NCBI GenBank assembly: GCA_013339895.1
Contig: JABACO010000008.1
Location: 324,876-388,875, forward strand
Direction: 5' to 3'
DNA: 64,000 nt
Source: Ephydatia muelleri
Taxonomy: Eukaryota > Porifera > Demospongiae > Spongillida > Spongillidae
In this document: positions 20,450 through 32,775 of the stretch, piece by piece
Numbering within the stretch: the stretch's first letter is position 1
Layout of the letters: the number at the start of each line of letters is the position of its first letter
Position numbers and translations under genes: made by a program
Notes under the pieces: generated by a model
Seen by the model: the letters and a program-made list of their open reading frames with translations, nothing else
The model's database searches: none
What the model was told of the DNA's origin: nothing

Positions 20450-21340
20450 CAGCATGCCACATTATGTTTTTACTGTTGCCAACCATTGAAATTGTAAACT
20501 GACCCCTTGCAAATGTGTAATATCGGACTGAAAACAATTCTCATGCGCAGTGTTATCTCAGTTTTCATTTTGACCGATTTGTTAATATCAAAGACTCCCC
20601 CACCCCCAAATCCCCCCCAAAAAAGTGGAAGGAAGGGAATTGGAAATCCTTCTAGTATCAAGTATCAAAACACCGGCTATAGAATACTATAAACCTGTCA
20701 GCTTAGGCATAGGAGAAGGTATTAATAATCTTTATAATTGGCAGACGCTGCTCTGGCCTTGCTGTTTGCATTTTACAATACCAATCTGATTAGATAAAAT
20801 TGAGCAGATTTCTCATAACTCATTATCAAAATTTGAATTGAGTAATTTTTGGGTTGTATCGGTGATGTGTTAATGTATCATTTGGGTGTTGATTGCTGTA
20901 AGTTTCCAGTGGTACTATTATCAGCAGTTCAAACAATACAGCACAGCACGTTATCTGTAAATAATACAGGCTAGCTTCTGTTTGTTCCACACACTTAAGA
21001 AGTCATATCTGAATGCAGTTCTTCTCCTCGGCCTCATTTAATGTCAATCGTAAGTCATTTAATCAACACGCCCCTCATTAGATCAACATACACCTCTGAA
21101 TGGACCGATTAAGTGGTCCCCTTGGTGATGCCGCGTGCCACAGTTTTATTAAGTGTGGCTGGAATTGTTGTATTGTTATTACAATTAAATGTTACAAAGT
21201 GAGAAATGGTATATGCTGGTGCGTGCACAACACAGGTCAGTGAGGTTACCTGGCAACTGTTGGCTAGAGTGTGCCCTGTCCCGAGTCCAAGGCTGTTTGT
21301 TGAGCTCTTTGGTGGTGTGCGCTGAATGTTGCTTTGGTGA
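20450..21340. other. no gene recognised
   Basis: This is the presumed 3' flank of the dispanin gene. I see no element end or coding pattern; a C-rich/A-rich tract lies near 20596-20625. Confidence 0.4.
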
Positions 21341-21344
21341 GAGC

Positions 21345-21485
21345 CAATGCCAGCTCTGCCATCACGTTCAATGCTTATAGTCTTACCTCTGCCATCACAT
21401 TCAATGCTTATAGCCTTACCTCTGCCATCACATTCAATGCTTATAGCCTTACCTCTGCCATCATGTTCAATGCTTATAGTCTTAG
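21345..21485. repeat. 33-bp tandem repeat, four copies
   Basis: The unit CTGCCATCACATTCAATGCT plus TATAGCCTTACCT is repeated four times. Because 33 is a multiple of three it leaves an 11-residue repeat in one frame, which I regard as incidental. Confidence 0.85.
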
Positions 21486-21624
21486 GAAGTTAGCTTCGTG
21501 GCATGTGTTTGTGGTGTCGCCGTATTTATCCCGTTATTGCTGTTAAAATGTTATAATCATTATTATCATCTTTTAATAACTATGGCTGTGTGTACTGCAT
21601 GCACAGAGTGTCCTGTACACAGAG

Positions 21625-22095
21625 GATAGGGGGGAGGAGGATGGGGAGGAGGAGGATGGGGAGGAGGAGGATGGGGAGGAGGAGGATGGGAGGAGGAGGA
21701 TGGGGAGGAGGAGGATGGGGGAGGAGGATGGGAGGAGGAGATGGGGAGGAGGAGGATGGGGAGGAGGAGGATGGGGAGGAGGAGGATGGGAGGAGGAGGA
21801 TGGGGAGGAGGGGATGGGGGAGGATGGGGAGGAGGGAGGATGGGGAGGAGGAGGATGGGGAGGAGGAGGATGGGGAGGAGGAGGATGGGGGAGGAGGAGG
21901 AGGATGGGGAGGAGGAGGATGGGGAGGAGGAGGATGGGGAGGAGGAGGATGGGGAGGAGGAGGATGGGGAGGAGGAGGATGGGGAGGAGGAGGATGGGGA
22001 GGAGGAGGATGGGGAGGAGGAGGATGGGGAGTAGGAGGATGGGGAGGAGGAGGATGGGGAGGAGGAGGATGGGGAGGAGGAGGATGGGGGGGGGG
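21625..22095. repeat. 15-bp purine satellite (GGGGAGGAGGAGGAT)
   Basis: The plus strand is a nearly pure G/A array of about 30 units with the only pyrimidine being the T of GAT. Long open frames on both strands are artefacts. Runs of G at short spacing could form G-quadruplexes. Confidence 0.92.
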
Positions 22096-22295
22096 AGGAG
22101 CTGAGCAAGCTGTGATCTGCCAGACCATCACTTAGCATCGTTACATTCATTATGTTCCTATATTTTTGTATTTCCTCTACGAAGTTGTGTGACAGACATC
22201 AAAGGTTTTTTTTTTTTTAACCTACTTTCATTACGTTGCAACAGCCCCCCTAGGCAAGATCAAGTACAGGGTCACATAGGTAGTTAACGACCTGA

Positions 22296-22392
22296 GGGTC
22301 CCTATTGCAATGGTCCCTATTGCAATGGTCCCTAATTACGATGGTCCCTATTGCAAGGTTCCCTATTGCAAGGGTCCCTATTGCAAATAGCA
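22296..22392. repeat. 15-bp minisatellite (GGTCCCTATTGCAAT)
   Basis: About six imperfect copies lie in tandem. Confidence 0.8.
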
Positions 22393-22769
22393 TGGGAGGA
22401 GGGGTCTGGGGAGGAGAGAGAAAGGCAACCATGGAAAAGTAGAATGGCCTGGGGATGTGAAATACGAAATGAGCTCTTGTTTAATAGTTAGCAGATTGAT
22501 TTGAATTCTGTGGGCCACCTTTCCTCAGGAACATAGTTCGTTTTATTATTTTATTATCTCAGTACCACTGCTAAGTATCTGACTGCATGTTGCTGTGTCA
22601 GAGGTGTAAGGTTGGTGGGATACTTGCAATAGGCTATTTATTGTACAATATGAAAAAGTTTACTTATTGGGGCACCAAAGGTTTGCTCCTTACAATGACA
22701 AAGGTTTCTTCCATTGTGCACAAATGAGGCTACATCCTGGGTTGAGGAGGTTATTTATTTGACCAAGGG

Positions 22770-23518
22770 AACTGAAAGGGTCAAGGGGACTGAAGGGGCC
22801 GAGGGGGGACTGAAGGGGCCGAGGGGACTGAAGGGGTCAAGGGGACTGAAGGGGCAGAGGGGACTGAAGGGGCAGAGGTGACTGAAGGGGTCAAGGGGAC
22901 TGAAGGGGTCAAGGGGACTGAAGGGGTCAAGGGGACTGAAGGGGTCAAGGGGACTGAAGGGGTCAAGGGGACTGAAGGGGTCAAGGGGACTGAAGGGGTC
23001 AAGGGGACTGAAGGGGTCAAGGGGACTGAAGGGGTCAAGGGGACTGAAGGGGTCAAGGGGACTGAAGGGGTCAAGGGGACTGAAGGGGTCAAGGGGACTG
23101 AAGGGGCCGAGGGGACTGAAGGGGTCAAGGGGACTGAAGGGGCAGAGGGGACTGAAGGGGCAGAGGGGACTGAAGGGGCAGAGGTGACTGAAGGGGTCAA
23201 AGGGACTGAAGGGGTCAAGGGGACTGAAGGGGTCAAGGGGACTGAAGGGGTCAAGGGGACTGAAGGGGTCAAGGGGACTGAAGGGGTCAAGGGGACTGAA
23301 GGGGCCGAGGGGACTGAAGGGGACGAGGAGACTGAAGGGGCCGAGGGGGACTGAAGGGGCCGAGGGGACTGAAGGGGCCGAGGGGACTGAAGGGGCCGAG
23401 GGGACTGAAGGGACCGAGGGGATTGAAGGGGCCGAGGGGACTGAAGGGGCCGAGGGGACTGAAGGGGCCGAGGGGACTGAAGGGACTGAAGGGGCCGAGG
23501 GGACTGAAGGGGCACGTG
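22770..23518. repeat. 18-bp satellite, about 40 copies
   Basis: The unit is GGGGACTGAAGGGGTCAA with variants GGGGCCGA and GGGGCAGA in the second half. The variant forms cluster in blocks, which records block duplications. Frames on both strands stay open because 18 is a multiple of three; I do not call them genes. Confidence 0.92.
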
Positions 23519-23624
23519 ACAATTAAAAGAGGGGAAGCACACGAGGGGGTGGGCTGTGTTAAGAATCGGTGACATGCTGGTAAGGTGTGGGCTCTAGCTA
23601 TTCTTTTGGAATAATTATATAGGC

Positions 23625-23775
23625 ACACAAAAGCTGGGAAAGGGTAGCACTATTTAGAATAGGTACATAAAGGTGGTATATGCTGGGAAAGGGGTAGGGC
23701 ACTATTTAGAATAGGTACTGTGTACACAAAGGTGGTATTTATGCTGGGAAAGGGGTGGTCTCTACACAATTAGTG
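23625..23775. repeat. About 60-bp tandem duplication
   Basis: Two to three copies of a unit containing GCTGGGAAAGGGGTAGGGCA and CTATTTAGAATAGGTAC follow each other. Confidence 0.75.
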
Positions 23776-25035
23776 TTTCCTGGACTTCTGTTCTGAATGG
23801 CTACAGGCTACACAATGGGGGAAGCTGATGGTACTCTTCACAATGAAAAAGTGTCTCCCATCAATTATGAGGGAGTGCCAGAATTGGGAGAGGGTAACCT
23901 GTATCCAAATTACACATGTAATTTACCCTGTAGCCATCTTTGGTAATTGCCCCCCCCCCCCCCCCCTTCCCGCCCCCATGATGGTAGGGGGGCAGGGGGG
24001 TCCTAATTTCAAGGCTATCAAACTACTGACAACACACTTACCTTCCTCCTCATAGACCACCTTTGGCCATACCTCTGTATTATCACCTCCCATCTAGTGA
24101 TGGCCTGCCATCTTCCTGGTGATAGTGTAGATAAGCGTGGGGGAGGGTAGGAAGGGTCACTTAATGTTGTTGTTGTGGGTAAAACCACCTGCCCACTACA
24201 CCTCCGAATGAACCACCACCTTGACAAGTTTAACTACACCCGAGGTCTTCCAGGATGGTACAATACAAACATTTTGATTCCCATGGGGGCATGGAATCTA
24301 TGAAGGTGACCCCTTTTCTGGCGGGTGACCCAGCAGACCATCTCGGGCTTCTCGAACTAGAAAGGGAATCCATTTTGGACCTCAAGACCTATATCCCTCA
24401 TGGACTAAACTCCCTCTTCCACCAGGGGACTCGACTTTTGGTCTAACTTCTTATCGACTATAGCTATCCACTCACCTCTCTATATATTTTTGTTACTCTG
24501 TATATTTGCATGTTGTGTGGTTGTGTGAAAGAGTTGGTACTTACATCTTTCATTCTCTAAATTAAATAAATTTTAATTAACTTGGTAATCTATTAGAATT
24601 TTCTTTCATTTTGTCTCCTACTCGTATTTCTTCTAAATGTTTTTTCTTCTACTCTTGGTTCTTTTAAATGATTTTTTGTATATTCCTATTTTATTCCCTA
24701 TAATACTCTTTTCCTATTTTCTTAGACTTATTGGCTGTCTGTTGTACTTTATTCCTCCCCTCAATTTTATTGATATTCTAATCTTTGTCTATTTTTTGTT
24801 CCTTGTTAAATAAATTATTATTTTGTTTTTCGCTTATTTGTTTTTGGTTTTGTTTTGTTTTGTTTGGGTTTTGGTTTTTGTTGTTTTGTTATTTTGCTTA
24901 TTGATGAGAACGATAATGAAAATGAAGACCAAGTGGAAGGGAGCTACTGCATTCGAGACTGTAACTGATATAACAGGCTTAGTACAGTGATGGTTCAATC
25001 TGGAAGCTAAGGTCATCCTACCAACTCTAAACCTG
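23776..25035. other. Non-coding stretch with poly-C and T/TTTTG-rich tracts
   Basis: A poly-C run lies at about 23950-23966 and a TTTTG-rich tract at about 24838-24895. The segment from 24480 to 24900 is strongly AT-rich. A possible retroelement 3' end is conceivable but unsupported. Confidence 0.4.
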
Positions 25036-25054
25036 AAGCTATGCTAACCCCAGC

Positions 25055-25735
25055 TAGCTGGAAGCCTGCGGCGCTCCCCCTAACACAGGGCCTGCGGCGC
25101 TCCTCCTAACACGATGCCTGTGGCACTCCCCCTAATACGGGGCCTGCGGCGCTCCCCCTAATTCTGGTGTCGGTGGAGCACCCTATACAGTTCTTTTCCG
25201 TCTTTCTTTGTCGCTATTCAGAGGGCTTAAGGTTACCTTACCAACCCCAAACCTACAACCTAATGCTAAGCCCAGCTAGCCTGGGGCCTGCGGCGCTCCC
25301 CCTAACACTGTGCCTGCGGCGCTCCCCCTAACACGGAGCCTGCGGCGCTCCCCCTAATTCTGGTGTCGGTGGGGCACCCTATACAGTTCTTTTCCGTCTT
25401 TCTTTGTCGCTATTCAGAGGGCTAAAGGTTACCTTACCAACCCCAAACCTAAAACCTAATGCTAAGCCCAGCTAGCCTGGGGCCTGCGGCGCTCCCCCTA
25501 ACACGGGACCTGCGGCGCTCCCCCTAACATGGAGCCTGCGGCGCTCCCCCTAATTCTAGTGTCGGTGGGATACCCTACGGTTCTTTTCCACCTCTCTTTG
25601 CCGTCACTTTGGGAGCTGGAGGCTACCTTACCAACCCCTAACCCTGAACCTAATGCTAAGCCCAGCTAGCCTGGGGCCTGCGACGCTCCCCCTAACATGG
25701 AGCCTGCGGCGCTTCTTCCGATGCCTCTACATCTC
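25055..25735. repeat. Higher-order repeat, about 195-bp period
   Basis: Blocks of the 24-bp unit GCCTGCGGCGCTCCCCCTAA are followed by a unique-looking stretch (TTCTGGTGTCGGTGG... to CCCAGCTAGCCTGG), and the whole repeats about 3.5 times. It is GC-rich compared with its surroundings. Confidence 0.88.
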
Positions 25736-26026
25736 CATGACGTAATCTGGAACTATTTGAAGGAGTACGCATGCGCAAGAGTTCAAATTTTGAATTTTCA
25801 AACATACGATGGTCTTCTGACGAAGGTCCATGCGTTAAGGCCATCACTTTGGTAATTAATTTGCACTTTTCTCTGTTCTTGTCACTCGGTCTTCTTTCCG
25901 TTCACCATTGTTCCCCCTTTTCCCTGTCACTGCTATTTTCTACATACTTCCATTCACACTGTTCCCGCTCTAACTCTCTACTCCCTCTCTCACTGTTACT
26001 CAATCATTACATTTGAATTTCGTATT

Positions 26027-27090
26027 TTGTTGATGGCACGTTGTCGGGATGGTATGGGGGTGGAGGAGATGGCCTCCCTCGCGGGAAGCGACTCTGATGG
26101 CGATATGACATCGCTATCTGGGAGCAATGGGGTAGGTGAGAGTGCCCCGCTCTTTAGAAATGGCATGAGTGGAGAGGGTGCCTCCCCGCATGGGCAACTG
26201 ATTCCCCCTGTTAGGATGTGTGCATGTGGAGGGATGATGGGACGTATTCAAACGCGGCGAGGCAATTATGGACGACGGGGATGTGGAAAAGATTGTTTAT
26301 TCCCTCGGAATCTGGAGGTAAGAGTGACCCCAGTGGGGGTTTCCGCCCGTACTCTGCCTCGCACTCGGATACCAGTGTGTACGAGATCGCGTGGGAGGAT
26401 GGCTAAGGGTCAGCGTCAATGCAGTACTGACGTGAGGAATAACTCCAGCGATAGCTCATCGAGTTCGGACGCGTCGAGTTTTAATTCACTTGTGGCGAGC
26501 GATCTAGGGGGTGGGTCTCTGATCCCTCGATTATTAGCGCGTCTGACACTAGTAGTACCTGTACCTCAAACCTGGATTCGGGTCCTTCGGATCCCTCAGA
26601 TGCGAGCTGGACTCCCACATTAGACACAAATATGGAGTCACCCTTGAGCTCGTCACGGGCTTCGGACTGCATGGGCACGCCCCCTCGAGCCTTGATTTTG
26701 CATGCTTGCCCCCCACACAAAAAACGTGTTAGACACTACATCCCCTTCGGGCCTGCGACCTCAAATAGTTCATCCCTTCTACCTCTCTCCCCCTCTTCGT
26801 CTGAAAACCTCTTCCCAGCGACTCCCTCCTCTACATTCCTTTCTTGTCCTTCCTCTCCATCTCTACCTCTATCACCAAACATTTGCCCTACCTATGCTAC
26901 CCCCCCCTGTATGTTTTCCTTCTCCTCTACCTGCCCCTTTGGACATCTCGTATCCCTCAGTGCCTTCTGTTGACTGCTTAGTGAATGCTCTCACGTTGGA
27001 ACGTGGGGGTGTTGGCGTTAGGGAGTTGGTGCAATCTCCCATTCCCCCAAACCCAAATCCTAACCATAACCCTTGCTTTAATCAAACTTG
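26027..27090 (+). pseudogene. Unassigned Ser/Asp-rich coding-like region, frame-shifted
   Basis: The frame at 26027-26623 gives 198 codons with acidic/Ser-rich stretches (SGSDSDGD-like, then NNSSDSSSSSDASSFNSL). Near 26530 the reading that keeps the Ser-rich composition moves to another frame (SDTSSTCTSNLDSGPSDPSD and onward). GC content is raised. Sitting directly after GC-rich tandem repeats, it could be the first frame of a retroelement whose repeats are promoter monomers, but no diagnostic domain is visible. Treat as unassigned. Confidence 0.3.
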
Positions 27091-28160
27091 AAAATCATGA
27101 TCCTCTTTATTGAAAATCTTATTTTTCCTTCTACCTCAAACTATCCTGTAATATCGTATCAATCTTTTTCTTTAATGTATGATTGTTCACTCTTGAAAAT
27201 ATGACCCTTCATTCAAAATCTCTGTTTTCCTACTACCACACATTGTCTTGTATGAACTTCTTCATGTATTTCTTTAATCAATAATTGTTTAACTACACTT
27301 GAAAATCATGACTTTCTTCATTTAAAATCTCTATTTTCCTACTACCACACACTGCCCTGCATAACTTCTTGATGTATATATTTAATTGTTTAACTACAAT
27401 TGAAAATCATGACCCTCTTCATTCAAAATCTCTATTTTCGTACTACCCCCACACTACCCTGTTATAACTTATTGATTTCTTTCTTTATTGTATAACTTTT
27501 CAACTTCACTTGAAATCGTAACCCTCTTCATTCAAAATCTCTAATTTCCTATTACCACACACTGCCCTGTTTGTACTTCTTGATGTTTTTCTTCAATCTA
27601 TAATTGTTTAACTAACATTGAATATTGTTACCCTCTTCGTACAAAATCTCTTTTTTCCTATTACCACACACTGCCCTATATGAACTTCTTGATGAATCAA
27701 TAAGTTTTTACTACACTTGAAAATCATGATTCTTTTCATTCAAAATCTATTTTCCTACTACCACACACTACCCTGTAATAGCTTCTTGATCTTTTTCTTT
27801 AATCAATAATTGTTAATATACACTTGAATATTGTGACCCTCTTCATTCAAAATCTCTCTTTTCCTACTTCCACACACTGCCCTGTATGAACTTCTCTCAG
27901 TATTTTAATCTTAACGACACTTGAAAATCATGACACTTCATTCATAATTTCTTTTCCTTCTACCACACCGCTTTGTATGAACGTCTTGATGTATTAATTG
28001 TTTTACTTCAATTCAAAATTATGACACTACTTCATTCAAAATCTCTTTTTTCCGACTACCACAAAATATCCTGTAATAATTTCTTGATCTTTTTCTTTAA
28101 TAAATAATTTTTTATCTAAACACGAAAATCATGAAATCCTTATTTCAAAATCTCTCTTTC
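27085..28160. repeat. About 100-bp AT-rich satellite, roughly ten copies
   Basis: Each unit has CTTGAAAATCATGACC, a CTTCATTCAAAATCTC step, TTTTCCTACTACCACACACT and GCCCTGTATGAACTTCTTGA, with many small length differences. Divergence between copies is clear, so the array is old. Confidence 0.85.
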
Positions 28161-29090
28161 CAGTGACCACGTACTGCCCACTTATAACTGTTTTATCCGT
28201 CCCTTTAATCCCCTATGTTTAACTGAATTTCAAAATCTTCACCCACTTCTTAATCACATTGGACCCATTATTGTCAATGGTTTATCTGACCTAAGTAGTC
28301 TTGCTCTCAGTATTGCATTCGTTTTAACGACACTGCATTCACAATTGCATTATACATATTTTCAACATTAGTACAGATTTGCATTTGCATTTATTCTAAT
28401 ATATGAGCCGTTGCTTCTGTCGTATTCATGCATTTACATTGATAAACATATGCACGTACTGCATTCAGACGAACGGTGCATTCAAATTTGACGCACCCAA
28501 AAATGCTGCATTTGCTGGATTCATACAGTCTTGCATTATATGTATTATGAATGCATAAAAACACGCTTTTATAAATGTATGTTTTGTATGATGTGATCAC
28601 ACGTGCATTCGTAAACGTATGCACTCGTATACACCGTATTTAATCAGATACTGTCTTTGTGTATTGACAAAGGCAAGAGCTAGTTTGAATTTCTGTATTT
28701 TAATAAGAAAACAGCAACATGCATCTATCGAAAATAATTGCATCGGCGCATCTGCCAAAATTGCCATGTATGTTCCACATCATTTGTTCTGACTGTTGCA
28801 CGTTAATAACTTTGAGAGATTTGTTCTGCTCCACATTGTAATTAAAATCCCGTTGAATGTAGCTATCGCCGTCAATTGCCATCTCGTGCATTTCATTCAG
28901 TCCATAATATTTGAAATGATATTATCGATAGCGTGTACAGCTGCATGTATATTGAAGGGGGGGGGGGGCAGCACTGCATCTGACAGAGAGTATAGAAACA
29001 AAGTGCAAGGATTTAGTTTTTACCTTTTTCCTTCTCAGCAAGCAAAGTGCACTATTTGGCAGGTGAGTCGCTTTTATACACGAAAAGCCT
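28161..29090. other. AT-rich non-coding, scattered TGCATTC motifs
   Basis: TGCATTC or GTGCATTC recurs irregularly between 28310 and 28620. No array period or coding pattern was found. A poly-G run lies at about 28957. Confidence 0.4.
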
Positions 29091-29094
29091 TTAC

Positions 29095-29310
29095 ATGTGT
29101 GCCGGCTGTGCTATAATTCTATTGGTCCAATTTCATTGGTACATCACCAATTGGTCTACATATTCATGACCTCACAGATAAGGGGGAGTGGTTGTGTGTG
29201 TGTGTGGTGTGTATGTGTGGTGTGTGTGTGTGTTGCCAGCTGTGCTAAAATTCTATTGGTCCAATTTTATCTCTATTCACTGGATTGGTCTGCATAACTC
29301 ATGACCCCCA
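29095..29310. repeat. About 130-bp tandem duplication with CCAAT motifs and TG tract
   Basis: Two copies of GCTGTGCTAtAATTCTATTG-GTCCAATTT are separated by a TGTG-rich spacer. Each copy has ATTGG/CCAAT boxes in both orientations, so it could act as a promoter module, but no start site is known. Confidence 0.55.
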
Positions 29311-29814
29311 AAAGGTGCCATTGTGCTGAAATTGGAGGAAGTTGTTCATGCTCCAAATTAAAAGGCGTTAACAATGTTTACATGGGAATGACCTCCCCTC
29401 CAATGATGAATGGACATTTGGGTCAAATGCTACTTCTTCACTAGTGAGCTTGCGACACTCATTTGTACATTTCTATTTCAAGGGGTGCATGGTATCCTTA
29501 TCTCTATCCCCTATCTCCTCTGCCACTACACACCTACCATTGGTCTACTGCTCAACCCTAGCAAATGCAATTAAATTCATACACAGTTGCAGGCGGGCTG
29601 CCGTTGTACATCAGATAAGGAAGCCTTTTTGTACATCACATTAAGGATGACACCCCAATATTCAATAGACAGGTCACAAAGGACAGTACACAACAGTTGA
29701 CATGTGAAGTGAATGGTTTTGTGCAGATCCCTTACATGCGTGCTGTACACATGTTGCATGCACATCTTCCTATAGCTTTTTAATGCTAGTGCAATACAAC
29801 ATGCCATCACATAC

Positions 29815-30218
29815 CTTTGGGTGGTAGTGGTAGTTCGGTGACCCCTGCGATACCGCTTCCTCTCGGCAGCACGTTTAGCCAATCGGACAGCGGGGTCATT
29901 CCAATACCGATTCCTTTCAGATGCCTTAATGGCAGCTGAATTGTCCTCGTATTTCTGCCTTTGAACAGCACGGTTCTCCTCGACGTCCTCTTGATATCGC
30001 TGCCTTTTAGCAGCACGGTTCTCATCGAGGTCTACTTGATATCGCTGCCTTTTAGCAGATTGCTTAGATTCAATATCTGCGTTGTAGCTGTCGCGTACAG
30101 AGGCCTTCTTCTTTTCGGGATCGGCCTTGTAGCGCGCTCGGGCTTTAGCCTTGTTTTCTTGTGATAAAATATCGTCTTGCTTTTGAAGGCATTCCGCTCG
30201 TTGCTTAGATCTCTTCTT
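29815..30218 (-). CDS. Exon of a basic repeat protein (RxRYxxDxE repeats)
   Basis: The minus-strand frame reads units such as ARARYKADPEKKKASVRDSY, AKRQRYQVDLDENRA and AKRQRYQEDVEENRA, then a variant ending ERNRYWNDPAVRLAKRAAER. The exon ends in a clean donor, CAAAG followed by GTATGTGATG, at 29815. Repeats of about 14 residues with R/K, RY and D-x-E/N occur in uncharacterised proteins of sponges and cnidarians as I remember them; function is unknown. The 5' end is not resolved: the frame opens after a TGA at 30219-30221, probably at an upstream splice acceptor. The next exon was not found. Confidence 0.5.
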
Positions 30219-30310
30219 TCAATTACGCGAAGGCCACTAGCCAAAGTATTAAACTGCGATAGGAACACCAAATAAATTTCGTGCAGGTCGGAGTAAAATA
30301 ACTTCATTAA

Positions 30311-30480
30311 TCAACAATAAACCAAATTAACTTCTGCAATAACTTCATATCCTATATAGAACTTGCTACCGGTACGAGGTACTTCTCTTTCTAGGACCTT
30401 AAAGGGCACCGTGCAGGTGAATTCCGAAGATATTGGTGCTATTGCCGTTCTTCTAAACCGTTTGTAGCTCGTGTTATACC
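30311..30480 (-). CDS. Possible upstream exon of the repeat-protein gene
   Basis: The minus strand reads SYKRFRRTAIAPISSEFTC and then a segment with VPRTGSKFYIGYEVIAEV before a stop. It looks protein-like and sits just upstream of the repeat exon, but no splice pair was fixed. The hAT at 30481-31418 interrupts whatever preceded it. Confidence 0.25.
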
Positions 30481-31418
30481 CAGTGGCGTAGCAAGGGGGG
30501 GGCAAGGGGGGCGGTCGCCCCGGGCGCCGAGTTGAGAGGGGCGCTAAAATCGTGGGGAAAAAATTTTTTTTATAGGTCAAACAAAAATTTTAAAAGTAGG
30601 TCTAAGGTCAGGCTCAGCATAATTTCTTTGATAATCGTACGGTACCGGTTGTCACTCAAGGAAAAATTATATAGCGATCATAGGACGACTATCGTTTGGA
30701 TCGGTGTCTCTTGGCCTGAAATAGTTCGAAGAGGCAGGTAAACAGAAAATAAGTTAATAGAGGAGTTGCATTGACGTCACGCGCGCCTTGCATTGTTTAG
30801 TTACATCATATGTATGCTGCTATTTATGTATACGGCACGCTATAAATATGTACCACGTGAGCGAATGCTGCCGCCTTCTATTGTTCCCGTCCGGTTATTG
30901 TTTATCTCGTACCCACGCAGCGCATATTTATAGTAACATACTTAGTGATGTAAGACGCGCGCGACGTCACATGCAACTCCTCTATTAACCCGCTAGTCTC
31001 GCTTAAAAAACTTTGTTGTCCATGCCCTTAGACTATGATAATAAAAATGAGTTTTAAAAATAAACCTTCAGGTTCGTACTACAGAAAGCGCTCGGCTCAG
31101 CGTGAAGTTGATCGCCAAAAGGAATGCGGTTCTTTGCTTAAATTCTTAAAAGTTGACCAGTTTGATTTAACTATAGTTTGTTAAAACTAGTCAAGCAAAA
31201 AAACGCGGATAACTAAATTTTGGTTAATGATTTTAAAGTTTAAAACTTTTCTAAGTTTTCTGTTGCTTTGGTTCAGTATTAAATTTACAATCCTGCATTT
31301 CGTATCATTTGCATGTTATTTCTAATATTTATTTGTGAAATACGTTTGACTTGAGTTTATGGGTGGGGCGCCAACAAGTAGCTCGCCCCGGGCGCCAGGA
31401 GACCTTGCTACGCCACTG
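30481..31418. mobile_element. 938-bp non-autonomous hAT with perfect 8-bp duplication
   Basis: Both ends read CAGTGGCGTAGCAAGG inward, and GTTATACC lies directly outside each end (30473-30480 and 31419-31426). Further in, both sides carry a GCCCCGGGCGCC-like palindrome. The inside is AT-rich with no transposase, so it depends on a partner element. Confidence 0.93.
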
Positions 31419-31666
31419 GTTATACCTTCCTAAGGAAGAAGAAGAAGACGACCAAGAATTATTTTGGGACTGGGGACGAGAAAAAGGAATTCGTTTGTTT
31501 CTCTAAAAGCACACCGTTTTATGACACGGAACAAACGTAGAACTGTAGATCTTTGAGTTCTCGTTCCATCGCGACAAAGAGATACGCGATCCGTTTCTCC
31601 GTTGTCCCACCAGACGCGAGTGACGTTTTTTAATGATATTCATCAATCCTCAATCAATCCTATATT

Positions 31667-31686
31667 GAACCTGCTGCCGCAGGTTC
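31667..31686. promoter_or_regulatory. Palindrome GAACCTGCTGCCGCAGGTTC
   Basis: It is an 8-bp stem with a 4-bp centre. The same motif with the same flanks (27 bp shared, 31665-31691) recurs inverted at 59339-59358. On the strand of the neighbouring gene at each place it lies upstream, in the same orientation. Confidence 0.5.
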
Positions 31687-32304
31687 AGATTCCTACAATA
31701 AAATTGTATGTATAATCACACACAATATGAATATACACCCATGAAGACATACCCCCTCCTCCCCACCCCCCGATCACCCTCATAAATCTGGAAGGTCTGA
31801 GTTACAACATGAGCACGTATTACAACGAGCTGTTTCCATATCCAGAAATGAGCGGTCAAAGGGAAAGCTAATTAATTCGCGGTTTGCGAATCACCGAATA
31901 TTCCCGTATAACTTCCCATAGACATGTATGGGGTACTTTAATACCAAGCACACCAGATTTTTCTCAGCATTTGCCAAAGGGGATTGTTAGTACACTACAT
32001 TTGCCATGATTTTTAGTGGGGTCGCCGTATTTTTCCTATTTAAGGCGTCGCTTCCCTAGGATTGTCATAACATTGTATGTTTTGTATGTTTGTATTGTAT
32101 GTGTGTATGTGTGTTACATATGGACAACATATCAACAGCCCTTTGCTGCTGCAGAACACACATGGCTGAGTTATCTTGAGCCTGAATACCACAAATGCAA
32201 CAGTGAAAAATGTGAAGCCAGAACAGAGTAAGGCTGTTTGTGTATGTGTGTGTGCGTTACCAGTGTGGTAAGGGAGTGGCTCAAATATGGCACTGATCTT
32301 GGTG

Positions 32305-32380
<76 letters not shown>

Positions 32381-32407
32381 AACACACACACGCACCACAC
32401 ACACACA
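32305..32407. repeat. (CA)n microsatellite
   Basis: The CA run is interrupted by single A insertions. Flanks are GT-rich on the plus strand. Confidence 0.95.
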
Positions 32408-32585
32408 TGATGTGATATTGTGGTCAATTAGTTATGGCATGTGCAAATGGGAGGGGCTGTGTTTGTGTGTGTTGCCTACAAATACACATGCATGTACACA
32501 CATGAGGCTTCTGTAACTTCTACTGTAGACAACTAAAACATATCTAGCAAATTAACCCTCCTTTCCCCCCTGATCTTGGTGATAG

Positions 32586-32775
<190 letters not shown>

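Noticed and set aside
21566..22150. Pro/Ser- and Gly/Arg-rich frames of 130-190 codons
   Set aside because: They come from the 15-bp purine satellite and have no start context or conserved domain.
22755..23575. Long open frames of 158-264 codons on both strands
   Set aside because: They are produced by an 18-bp repeat, a multiple of three without stops; several frames are open at once.
3310..28160. CRISPR array
   Set aside because: The regular arrays here are tandem satellites without unique spacers, in a genome with introns.
31665..31691. Helitron 3' end
   Set aside because: The hairpin is right in size, but it is not followed by CTRR at the expected distance and the second copy shares no terminal tetranucleotide.
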